Positions 46,361 to 61,300 of a DNA stretch of 64,000 bases are shown piece by piece. Source of the stretch: Eledone cirrhosa (Eukaryota > Mollusca > Cephalopoda > Octopoda > Eledonidae); contig OZ024740.1 of the NCBI GenBank assembly GCA_964016885.1, forward strand, positions 4,079,836 through 4,143,835. The letters run 5' to 3'. The position numbers were made by a program, and so were the translations under genes. Positions within the stretch are counted from its first letter, which is position 1. Each line of letters starts with the position of its first letter. Under the pieces are notes generated by a model. That model was not told the origin of the DNA. It saw nothing but the letters and a program-made list of their open reading frames with translations, and ran no database searches.

Positions 46361-49300
46361 TGACTGGTAATATACCATACTACATGACACTGACACATGT
46401 GGTGGTCATTGGAGGTGACTGGTAATATACCATACTACATAACACTGAGACATGTGGTGGACATTGGAGGTGACAGGTAATATACCATACTACATAACAC
46501 TGACACATGTGGTGGTCATTGGAGGTGACTGGTAATATACCATACTACATAACACTGACACATGTGGTGGACATTGGAGGTGACTGGTAATATATCATAC
46601 TACATGAGACTGACAAATGTGGTGGTCATTGGAGGTGACTGGTAATATACCATACTACATGAGACTGACACATGTGGTGGACATTGGAGGTGATTTGTAA
46701 TATACCATACTACATAACACTGACACATGTGGTGGACATAGGAGGTGACAGGTAATATACCATACTACATAACACTGACACATGTGGTGGACATTGTAGG
46801 CGACTGGTAATATAACATACTACATAACACTGACACATGTGGTGGACATTGGAGGTGACTGGTAATATAACATACAACATAACACTGACACATGTGGTGG
46901 ACATTGGAGGCGACTGGTAATATACCATACTACATAGACTGACACATATGGTGGACATTGGAGGTGACACGTAATATACCATTCTACATAACACTGACAC
47001 ATGTGGTAGACATTGGAGGTGACTGGTAATATACCATGCTACATAACACTGACACATACGGTGGACATTAGAGGTGACTGGTAATATACCATACTACATA
47101 ACACTGACACATGTGGTGGACATTGGAGGTGAGTGGTAATATACCATACTACATAACACTGACATATGTGGTGGACATTAGAGGTGACTGGTAATATACC
47201 ATACTACATAACACTGACACATGTGGTTGACATTGGAGGTGAGTGGTAATATACCATACTACATAACACTGACACATGTGGTGGACATTGGAGGTGACTG
47301 GTAATATACCATACTACATAGACTGACACATATGGTGGACATTGGAGGTGACAAGTAATATACCATTCTACATAACACTGACACATGTGGTAGACATTGG
47401 AGGTGACTGGTAATATACCATGCTACATAACACTGACACATGTAGTGGACATTGGAGGTGATAGGCAATATACCATACTACATAACACTGACACATGTGG
47501 TGAACATTTGAGGTGACCGGTAATATATCATACTACATAAGACTGACACATGTTGTGGTTATTGGAGGTGACTGGTAATATACCATACTACATAACACTG
47601 ACACATGTGGTGGACATTGTAGGTGACTGGTAATATACCATACTACATAACACTGAAACATGTGGTTTACATTGGAGGTGACTGGTAATATACCATACTA
47701 CATAGACTGACACATGTGGTGGACATTGGAGGTGACAGGTAATATACCATACTAAATAACACTGACACATGTGGTGGACATTGGAGGTGACTGGTAATAT
47801 ACCATACTACATAACACTGACACATGTGGTGGACATTGGAGGTGAATGGTAATATACCATACTACATAACACTGACACATGTGGTGGACATTGGAGGTGA
47901 GTGGTAATATACCATACTACATAACACTGACACATGTGGTGGACATAGGAGGTGACTGGTAATATATCATACAACATAACACTGACACATGTGGTTGACA
48001 TTGGAAGTGACTGGTAATATATCATACAACATAACACTGACACATGTGGGGGACATTGGAAGTGACTGGTAATATACAATACTACTTAACACTGACACAT
48101 GTGGTGGACATTGGAGGTGACTGGTAATATACCATACTACATAACACTGACACATGTAGTGGACATTGGAGGTGATAGGCAATATACCGTACTACATAAC
48201 ACTAACACATGTGGTGGACATTGGAGGTGACTGGTAATATACCATACTACATAACACTGACACATGTGGTGGACATTGGAGGTGTCTGGTAATATATCAT
48301 ACTACATAACACTGACATATCTGGTGGACATTGGAGTTCACTGGTAATATACCATAATACATAACACTGACACATGTGGTGGACATTGTAGGTAACTGGT
48401 AATATACCATACTACATAACACTGACACATGTGGTGGATATTGGATGTGACTGGTAATATACCATACTATATAACACTGACACATGTGGTGGACATTGGA
48501 GGTGACTGGTAATTTACCATACTAAATAACACTGACACATGTGGTGTACATTGGAGGTGGCTTGTAATATACCATACTAAATAACACTGACACATGTGGT
48601 GGTCATTGGAGGTGACTGGTAATATACCATACTGCATAACACTGCCACATGTGGTGGACATTGGAGGTGACTGGTAATATACCATACTACATAACACTGA
48701 CACATGTGGTGGACATTGGAGGTGAGTGGTAATATACCATACTACATAAAACTGACACATGTGGTGGACATTGGATGTGACTGGTAATATACCATACTAC
48801 ATAACACTGACACATGTTGTGTACATTGGAGTTGACTGGTAATATACCATACTACATGAGACTGACACATGTGGTGGACATTGGAGGTGACTGGTAATAT
48901 ATCATACTACATAACACTAACACATGTGGTGGACATTGGATCTGACTGGTAATATACCATACTACATGAGACTGACACATGTAGTGGACATTGGAGATGA
49001 CTGGTAATATACCATACTGCATAACACTGATACATGTGGTGGTCATTGGAGGTGACTGGTAATATACCATGCTACATAATACTAACAAATGTGGTGGACA
49101 TTGGAGTTGACTGGTAATATACCATACTACATAACACTGACACATGTGGTGGACATTGGAGGTGACTGGTAATATACCATACTACATGAGACTGACAAAT
49201 GTGGTGGTCATTGGAGGTGACTGGTAATATACCATACTACATGAGACTGACACATGTGGTGGACATTAGAGGTGATTTGTAATATACCATACTACATAAC

Positions 49301-52300
49301 ACTGACACATGTGGTGGACATAGGAGGTGACAGGTAATATACCATACTACATAACACTGACACATGTGGTGGACGTTGTAGGCGACTGGTAATATAACAT
49401 ACTACATAACACTGGCACATGTGGTGGACATTGGAGGTGACTGGTAATATAACATACAACATAACACTGACACATGTGGTGGACATTGGAGGCGACTGGT
49501 AATATACCATACTACATAACACTGATACATGTGATACGACTGGTAATATACCATACTACATAGACTGACACATGTAGTGGACATTGGAGGTGACTGGTAA
49601 TATACCATACTACATAACACTGATACATGTGGTGGTCATTGGAGGTGAGTGGTAATATACTATACTACATAACACTGACAAATGTGGTGGTCCTTGGAGG
49701 TGACTGGTAATATACCATACTACATAACACTGACAAATGTGGTGGTCATTGGAGGTGACTGGTAATATACCATACTACATAATACTGACACATGTGGTGG
49801 ACATTGGATGTGACTGGTAATATACCATACTACATAACACTGACACATGTGGTGGACATTGGAGGTGACTGGTAATATACCATACTACATAACACTGACA
49901 CATGTGGTAGACATTGGATGTGACTGGTAATATACCATACTACATAACACTGACATATGTGGTGGACATTGGATGTGACTGGTAATATACCATACTACAT
50001 GAGACTGACACATGTGGTGGACATTGGAGGTGACTGGTAATAGACCATGCTACATAACACTGAAACATGTAGTGGACATTGGAGGTGACAGGTAATATAC
50101 CATACTACATTACACTGACACATGTTGTGGTCATTGGAGGTGACTGGTGATATACCATACTACATAACACTGACACATGTAGTGGACATTGGAGGCAACT
50201 GGTAATACACCATACTACATAACACTGACACATGTGCTGGTCATTGGCGGTGACTTGTAATATACCATACTACATTTCAATGACTCATGTGGTGGACATT
50301 GGAGTTGACTGGTAATATACCATACTACATGAGACTGACACATGTGGTGGACATTGGAGGTGACTGGTAATATACCATACTACATAACACTGACACATGT
50401 AGTGGACATTGGAGGTGATAGGCAATATACCATACTACATAACACTGACACATGTGGTGAACATTTGAGGTGACTGGTAATATACCATACTACATAAGAC
50501 TGACACATGTTGTGGTTATTGGAGGTGACTGGTAATATACCATGCTACATAACACTGACACATATGGTGGACATTAGAGGTGACTGGTAATATACCATAC
50601 TACATAACACTGACACATGTGGTGGACATTGGAGGTGACTGGTAATATACCATACTACATAACACTGACACATGTGGTGGACATTGGAGGTGAATGGTAA
50701 TATACCATACTACATAACACTGACACATGTGGTGGACATTGGAGGTGACTGGAAATATACCATACTACATAGACTGACACATATGGTGGACATTGGAGGT
50801 GACACGTAATATACCATTCTACATAACACTGACACATGTGGTAGACATTGGAGGTGACTGGTAATATACCATGCTACATAACACTGACACATGTAGTGGA
50901 CATTGGAGGTGATAGGCAATATACCATACTACATAATACTGACACATGTGGTGAACATTTGAGGTGACCAGTAATATACCATACTACATAAGATTGACAC
51001 ATGTTGTGGTTATTGGAGGTGACTGGTAATATACCATACTACATAACACTGACACATGTGGTGGACATTGTAGGTGACTGGTAATATACCATACTACATA
51101 GACTGACACATGTGGTGGACATTGGAGGTGACAGGTAATATACCATACTAAATAACACTGACACATGTGGTGGACATTAGAGATGACTGGTAATATACCA
51201 TACTACATAACACTGACACATATGGTGGACATTGGAGGTGACTGGTAATATACCATACTACATAACACTGACACATGTGGTGGACATTGGAGGTGAGTGG
51301 TAATATACCATACTACATAACACTGACACATGTGGTGGACATAGGAGGTGACTGGTAATATATCATACAACATAACACTGACACATGTGGTTGACATTGG
51401 AAGTGACTGGTAATAAATCATACAACATAACACTGACACATGTGGTGGACATTGGAAGTGACTGGTAATATACAATACTACTTAACACTGACACATGTGG
51501 TGGACATTGGAGGTGACTGGTAATATACCATACTACATAACACTGACACATGTAGTGGACATTGGAGGTGATAGGCAATATACCGTACTACATAACACTG
51601 ACACATGTGGTGGACATTGGAGGTGTCTGGTAATATACCATACTACATAACACTGACATATCTGGTGGACATTGGAGTTGACTGGTAATATACCATACTA
51701 CATAACACTGACACATGTGGTGGACATTGGAGGTGTCTGGTAATATACCATACTACATTACACTGACACATGTGGTGGTCATTGGAGGTGACTGGTAATA
51801 TACCATACTGCATAACACTGCCACATGTGGTGGACATTGGAGGTGACTGGTAATATACCATACTACATAACACTGACACATGTGGTGGACATTGGAGGTG
51901 AGTGGTAATATAAAATACTACATAACACTGACACATGTGGTGGACATTGGAGGTGACTGGTAATATACCATACTACATAACACTGAAACATGTAGTGGAC
52001 ATTGGAGGTGACAGGTAATATACCATACTACATTACACTGACACATGTTGTGGTCATTGGCGCTGACTGGTAATATACCATACTACATAACAATGACACA
52101 TGTGGTGGACATTGTAAGTAACTGGTAATATACCATACTACATAACACTGACACATGTGGTGGATATTGGATGTGACTAGTAATATACCATACTATATAA
52201 CACTGACACATGTGGTGGATATTGGCGGTGACTGGTAATATACCATACTACATAACACTGACACATGTGGTGGACATTGGAGGTGACTGGTAATTTACCA

Positions 52301-55300
52301 TACTAAATAACACTGACACATGTGGTGGACATTGGAGGTGGCTGGTAATATACCATACTAAATAACACTGACACATGTGGTGGTCATTGGAGGTGACTGG
52401 TAATATACCATACTGCATAACACTGCCACATGTGGTGGACATTGGAGGTGACTGGTAATATACCATACTACATAACACTGACACATGTGGTGGACATTGG
52501 AGGTGAGTGGTAATATAAAATACTACATAACACTGACACATGTGGTGGACATTGGAGGTGACTGGTAATATACCATACTACATAACACTGAAAAATGTGG
52601 TGGACATTGGAGTTGACTGGTAATATACCATACTACATGAGACTGACACATGTGGTGGACATTGGAGGTGACTGGTAATATATCATACTACATAACATTG
52701 ACACATGTGGTGGACATTGGATCTGACTGCTAATATACCATACTACATGAGACTGACACATGTAGTGGACATTGGAGGTGACTGGTAATATACCATACTA
52801 CATAACACTGATACATGTGGTGGTCATTGGAGGTGACTGGTAATATACTATACTACATAACACTGACAAATGTGGTGGTCCTTGGAGGTGACTGGTAATA
52901 TACCATACTACATAACACTGACAAATGTGGTGGTCATTGGAGGTGACTGGTAATATACCATACTACATAACACTGACACATGTGGTGGACATTGGATGTG
53001 ACTGGTAATATACCATACTACATAACACTGACACATATGGTGGACATTGGAGGTGACTGGTAATATACCATACTACATAACACTGACACATGTGGTGGAC
53101 ATTGGATGTGACTGGTAATATACCATACTACATAACACTGACATATGTGGTGGACATTGGATGTGACTGGTAATATACCATACTACATGAGACTGACACA
53201 TGTGGTGGACATTGGAGGTGACTGGTAATAGACCATGCTACATAACACTGAAACATGTAGTGGACATTGGAGGTAACAGGTAATATACCATACTACATTA
53301 CACTGACACATGTTGTGGTCATTGGAGGTGACTGGTGATATACCATACTACATAACACTGACACATGTAGTGGACATTGGAGGTGACTGGTAATACACCA
53401 TACTACATAACACTGACACATGTGGTGGTCATTGGCGGCGACTGGTAATATACCATACTACATTTCAATGACTCATGTGGTGGACATTGGAGTTGACTGG
53501 TAATATACCATACTACATGAGACTGACACATGTGGTGGACATTAGAGGTGACTGGTAATATACCATACTACATAACACTGACACATGTAGTGGACATTGG
53601 AGGTGATAGGCAATATACCATACTACATAACACTGACACATGTGGTGAACATTTGAGGTGACTGGTAATATACCATACTACATAAGACTGACACATGTTG
53701 TGGTTATTGGAGGTGACTGGTAATATACCATACTACATAAGACTGACACATGTTGTGGTTATTGGAGGTGACTGGTAATATACCTTACTACATAACACTG
53801 ACACATGTGGTGAACATTTGAGGTGACTGGTAATATACCATACTACATAAGACTGACACATGTTGTGGTTATTGGAGGTGACTGGTAATATACCATACTA
53901 CATAAGACTGACACATGTTGTGGACATTGTAGGTGACTGGTAATATACCATACTACATAACACTGACACATGTAGTGGACATTGGAGGTGATAGGCAATA
54001 TACCATACTACATAACACTGACACATGTGGTGAACATTTGAGGTGACTGGTAATATACCATACTACATAAGACTGACACATGTTGTGGTTATGGGAGGTG
54101 ACTGGTAATATACCATACTACATAACACTGACACAGGTGGTGGACATTGTAGGTGACTGGTAATATACCATACTACATAACACTGATACATGTGGTTTAC
54201 ATTGGAGGTGACTGGTAATATACCATACTACATAGACTAACACATGTGGTGGACATTGGGTGTGACTGGTAATATACCATACTAAATAACACTGACACAT
54301 GTGGTGGTCATTGGAGGTGACTGGTAATATACCATACTGCATAACACTGACACATGTGGTGGACATTGGAGATGACTTGTAATATACCATACTACATAAC
54401 ACTGACACATATGGTCGACATTGGAGGTGACTGGTAATATACCATACTACATAGACTGACGCATATGGTGGACATTGGAGGTGACACGTAATATACCATT
54501 CTACATAACACTGACACATGTGGTAGACATTGGAAGTGACTGGTAATATACCATGCTACATAACACTGACACATATGGTGGACATTAGAGGTGACTGGTA
54601 ATATACCATACTACATAACACTGACACATGTGGTGGACATTGGAGGTGAGTGGTAATATACCATACTACATAACACTGACACATGTGGTGGACATTAGAG
54701 GTGACTGGTAATATACCATACTACATAACACTGACACATGTGGTGGACATTGGAGGTGAGTGGTAATATACCATACTACATAACACTGACACATGTGGTG
54801 GACATTGGAGGTGACTGGTAATATACCATACTACATAGACTGACACATATGGTGGACATTGGAGGTGACACGTAATATACCATTCTACATAACACTGACA
54901 CATGTGGTAGACATTGGAGGTGACTGGTAATATACCATGCTACATAACACTGACACATGTAGTGGGCATTGGAGGTGATAGGCAATATACCATACTACAT
55001 AACACTGACACATGTGGTGAACATTTGAGGTGACCGGTAATATACCATACTATATAAGACTGACACATGTTGTGGTTATTGGAGGTGACTGGTAATATAC
55101 CATACTACATAACACTGACACATGTGGTGGACATTGTAGGTAACTGGTAATATACCATACTACATAACACTGAAACATGTGGTTTACATTGGAGGTGACT
55201 GGTAATATACCATACTACACAGACTGACACATGTGGTGGACATTGGAGGTGACAGGTAATATACCATACTAAATAACACTGACACATGTCATGGACATTG

Positions 55301-58300
55301 GAGATGACTGGTAATATACCATACTACATAACACTGACACATATGGTGGACATTGGAGGTGACTGGTAATATACCATACTACATAACACTGACACATGTG
55401 GGGGACATTGGAGGTGAGTGGTAATATACCATACTACATAACACTGACACATGTGGTGGACATAGGAGGTGACTGGTAATATATCATACAACATAACACT
55501 GACACATGTGGTTGACATTGGAAGTGACTGGTAATATATCATACAACATAACACTGACACATGTGGTGGACATTGGAAGTGACTGGTAATATACAATACT
55601 ACTTAACACTGACACATGTGGTGGACATGGGAGGTGACTGGTAATATACCATACTACATAACACTGACACATGTAGTGGACATTGGAGGTGATAGGCAAT
55701 ATACCGTACTACATAACACTGACACATGTGGTGGACATTGGAGGTGACTGGTAATATACCATACTACATAACACTGACACATGTGGTGGACATTGGAGGT
55801 GTCTGGTAATATACCATACTACATAACACTGACATATCTCGTGGACATTGGAGTTGACTGGTAATATACCATACTACATAACACTGACACATGTGGTGGA
55901 CATTGGAGGTGTCTGGTAATATACCATACTACATTACACTGACACACGTGGTGGACATTGGAGGTGACTGGTAATATACCATACTACATAACACTGAAAC
56001 ATGTAGTGGACATTGGAGGTGACAGGTAATATACCATACTACATTACACTGACACATGTTGTGGTCATTGGCGCTGACTGGTAATATACCATACTACATA
56101 ACAATGACACATGTGGTGGACATTGTAAGTAACTGGTAATATACCAAAATAAATAACACTGACACATGTGGTGGATATTGGATGTGACTGGTAATATACC
56201 ATACGATATAACACTGACACATGTGGTGGATATTGGCGGTGACTGGTAATATACCATACTACATAACACTGACACATGTGGTGGACATTGGAGGTGACTG
56301 GTAATTTACCATACTAAATAACACTGACACATGTGGTGGACATTGGAGGTGGCTGGTAATATACCATACTAAATAACACTGACACATGTGGTGGACATTG
56401 GAGGTGACTGGTAATATACCATACTACATAACACTGACACATGTGGTGGACATTGGAGGTGAGTGGTAATATACCATACTACATAACACTGACACATGTG
56501 GTGGACATTGGAGGTGACTGGTAATATACCATACTACATAACACTGAAAAATGTGGTGGACATTGGAGTTGACTGGTAATATACCATACTACATGAGACT
56601 GACACATGTGGTGGACATTGGAGGTGACTGGTAATATATCATACTACATAACACTGACACATGTGGTGGACATTGGATCTGACTGGTAATATACCATACT
56701 ACATGAGACTGACACATGTAGTGGACATTGGAGGTGACTGGTAATATACCATACTACATAACACTGATACATGTGGTGGTCATTGGAGGTGACTGGTAAT
56801 ATACTATACTACATAACACTGACAAATGTGGTGGTCCTTGGAGGTGACTGGTAATATACCATACTACATAACACTGACAAATGTGGTGGTCATTGGAGGT
56901 GACTGGTAATATACCATACTACATAACACTGACACATGTGGTGGACATTGGATGTGACTGGTAATATACCATACTACATAACACTGACACATGTGGTGGA
57001 CATTGGAGGTGACTGGTAATATACCATACTACATAACACTGACACATGTGGTGGACATTGGATGTGACTGGTAATATACCATACTACATGAGACTGACAC
57101 ATGTGGTGGACATTGGAGGTGACTGGTAATAGACCATGCTACATAACACTGAAACATGTAGTGGACATTGGAGGTGACAGGTAATATACCATACTACATT
57201 ACACTGACACATGTTGTGGTCATTGGAGGTGACCCGGTGATATACCATGCTACATAACACTGACACATGTAGTGGACATTGGAGGTGACTGGTAATACAC
57301 CATACTACATAACACTGACACATGTTGTGGTCATTGGCGGTGACTGGTAATATACCATACTACATTTCAATGACTCATGTGGTGGACATTGGAGTTGACT
57401 GGTAATATACCATACTACATGAGACTGACACATGTGGTGGACATTAGAGGTGACTGGTAATATACCATACTACATAACACTGACACATGTAGTGGACATT
57501 GGAGGTGATAGGCAATATACCATACTACATAACACTGACACATGTGGTGAACATTTGAGGTGACTGGTAATATACCATACTACATAAGACTGACACATGT
57601 TGTGGTTATTGGAGGTGACTGGTAATATACCATACTACATAAGACTGACACATGTTGTGGTTATTGGAGGTGACTGGTAATATACCTTACTACATAACAC
57701 TGACACATGTGGTGAACATTTGAGGTGACTGGTAATATACCATACTACATAAGACTGACACATGTTGTGGTTATTGGAGGTGACTGGTAATATACCATAC
57801 TACATAACACTGACACATGTGGTGGACATTGTAGGTGACTGGTAATATACCATACTACAAAACACTGACACATGTAGTGGACATTGGAGGTGATAGGCAA
57901 TATACCATACTACATAACACTGACACATGTGGTGGACATTGGAGGTGACTGGTAATATACCATACTACATAGACTGAGACATATGGTGGACATTGGAGGT
58001 GACACGTAATATACCATTCTACATAACACTGACACATGTGGTAGACATTGGAGGTGACTGGTAATATACCATGCTACATAACACTGACACATGTAGTGGG
58101 CATTGGAGGTGATAGGCAATATACCATACTACATAACACTGACACATGTGGTGAACATTTGAGGTGACCGGTAATATACCATACTATATAAGACTGACAC
58201 ATGTTGTGGTCATTGGCGGTGACTGGTAATATACCATACTACATTTCAATGACTCATGTGGTGGACATTGGAGTTGACTGGTAATATACCATACTACATG

Positions 58301-61300
58301 AGACTGACACATGTGGTGGACATTAGAGGTGACTGGTAATATACCATACTACATAACACTGACACATGTAGTGGACATTGGAGGTGATAGGCAATATACC
58401 ATACTACATAACACTGACACATGTGGTGAACATTTGAGGTGACTGGTAATATACCATACTACATAAGACTGACACATGTTGTGGTTATTGGAGGTGACTG
58501 GTAATATACCATACTACATAAGACTGACACATGTGGTAGACATTGGAAGTGACTGGTAATATACCATGCTACATAACACTGACACATATGGTGGACATTA
58601 GAGGTGACTGGTAATATACCATACTACATAACACTGACACATGTGGTGGACATTGGAGGTGAGTGGTAATATACCATACTACATAACACTGACACATGTG
58701 GTGGACATTAGAGGTGACTGGTAATATACCATACTACATAACACTGACACATGTGGTGGACATTGGAGGTGAGTGGTAATATACCATACTACATAACACT
58801 GACACATGTGGTGGACATTGGAGGTGACTGGTAATATACCATACTACATAGACTGACACATATGGTGGACATTGGAGGTGACACGTAATATACCATTCTA
58901 CATAACACTGACACATGTGGTAGACATTGGAGGTGACTGGTAATATACCATGCTACATAACACTGACACATGTAGTGGGCATTGAAGGTGATAGGCAATA
59001 TACCATACTACATAACACTGACACATGTGGTGAACATTTGAGGTGACCGGTAATATACCATACTACATAAGACTGACACATGTTGTGGTTATTGGAGGTG
59101 ACTGGTAATATACCATACTACATAACACTGACACATGTGGTGGACATTGTAGGTAACTGGTAATATACCATACTACATAACACTGAAACATGTGGTTTAC
59201 ATTGGAGGTGACTGGTAATATACCATACTACACAGACTGACACATGTGGTGGACATTGGAGGTGACAGGTAATATACCATACTAAATAACACTGACACAT
59301 GTGGTGGACATTGGAGATGACTGGTAATATACCATACTACATAACACTGACACATATGGTGGACATTGGAGGTGACTGGTAATATACCATACTACATAAC
59401 ACTGACACATGTGGGGGACATTGGAGGTGAGTGGTAATATACCATACTACATAACACTGACACATGTGGTGGACATAGGAGGTGACTGGTAATATATCAT
59501 ACAACATAACACTGACACATGTGGTTGACATTGGAAGTGACTGGTAATATATCATACAACATAACACTGACACATGTGGTGGACATTGGAAGTGACTGGT
59601 AATATACAATACTACTTAACACTGACACATGTGGTGGACATGGGAGGTGACTGGTAATATACCATACTACATAACACTGACACATGTAGTGGACATTGGA
59701 GGTGATAGGCAATATACCGTACTACATAACACTGACACATGTGGTGGACATTGGAGGTGACTGGTAATATACCATACTACATAACACTGACACATGTGGT
59801 GGACATTGGAGGTGTCTGGTAATATACCATACTACATAACACTGACATATCTCGTGGACATTGGAGTTGACTGGTAATATACCATACTACATAACACTGA
59901 CACATGTGGTGGACATTGGAGGTGTCTGGTAATATACCATACTACATTACACTGACACACGTGGTGGACATTGGAGGTGACTGGTAATATACCATACTAC
60001 ATAACACTGAAACATGTAGTGGACATTGGAGGTGACAGGTAATATACCATACTACATTACACTGACACATGTTGTGGTCATTGGCGCTGACTGGTAATAT
60101 ACCATACTACATAACAATGACACATGTGGTGGACATTGTAAGTAACTGGTAATATACCAAAATAAATAACACTGACACATGTGGTGGATATTGGATGTGA
60201 CTGGTAATATACCATACGATATAACACTGACACATGTGGTGGATATTGGCGGTGACTGGTAATATACCATACTACATAACACTGACAAATGTGGTGGTCA
60301 TTGGAGGTGACTGGTAATATACCATACTACATAACACTGACACATGTGGTGGACATTGGATGTGACTGGTAATATACCATACTACATAACACTGACACAT
60401 GTGGTGGACATTGGAGGTGACTGGTAATATACCATACTACATAACACTGACACATGTGGTGGACATTGGATGTGACTGGTAATATACCATACTACATGAG
60501 ACTGACACATGTGGTGGACATTGGAGGTGACTGGTAATAGACCATGCTACATAACACTGAAACATGTAGTGGACATTGGAGGTGACAGGTAATATACCAT
60601 ACTACATTACACTGACACATGTTGTGGTCATTGGAGGTGACCCGGTGATATACCATACTACATAACACTGACACATGTTGTGGTCATTGGCGGTGACTGG
60701 TAATATACCATACTACATTTCAATGACTCATGTGGTGGACATTGGAGTTGACTGGTAATATACCATACTACATGAGACTGACACATGTGGTGGACATTAG
60801 AGGTGACTGGTAATATACCATACTACATAACACTGACACATGTAGTGGACATTGGAGGTGATAGGCAATATACCATACTACATAACACTGACACATGTGG
60901 TGAACATTTGAGGTGACTGGTAATATACCATACTACATAAGACTGACACATGTTGTGGTTATTGGAGGTGACTGGTAATATACCATACTACATAAGACTG
61001 ACACATGTTGTGGTTATTGGAGGTGACTGGTAATATACCTTACTACATAACACTGACACATGTGGTGAACATTTGAGGTGACTGGTAATATACCATACTA
61101 CATAATACTGACACATGTTGTGGTTATTGGAGGTGACTGGTAATATACCATACTACATAACACTGACACATGTGGTGGACATTGTAGGTGACTGGTAATA
61201 TACCATACTACAAAACACTGACACATGTAGTGGACATTGGAGGTGATAGGCAATATACCATACTACATAACACTGACACATGTGGTGAACATTTGAGGTG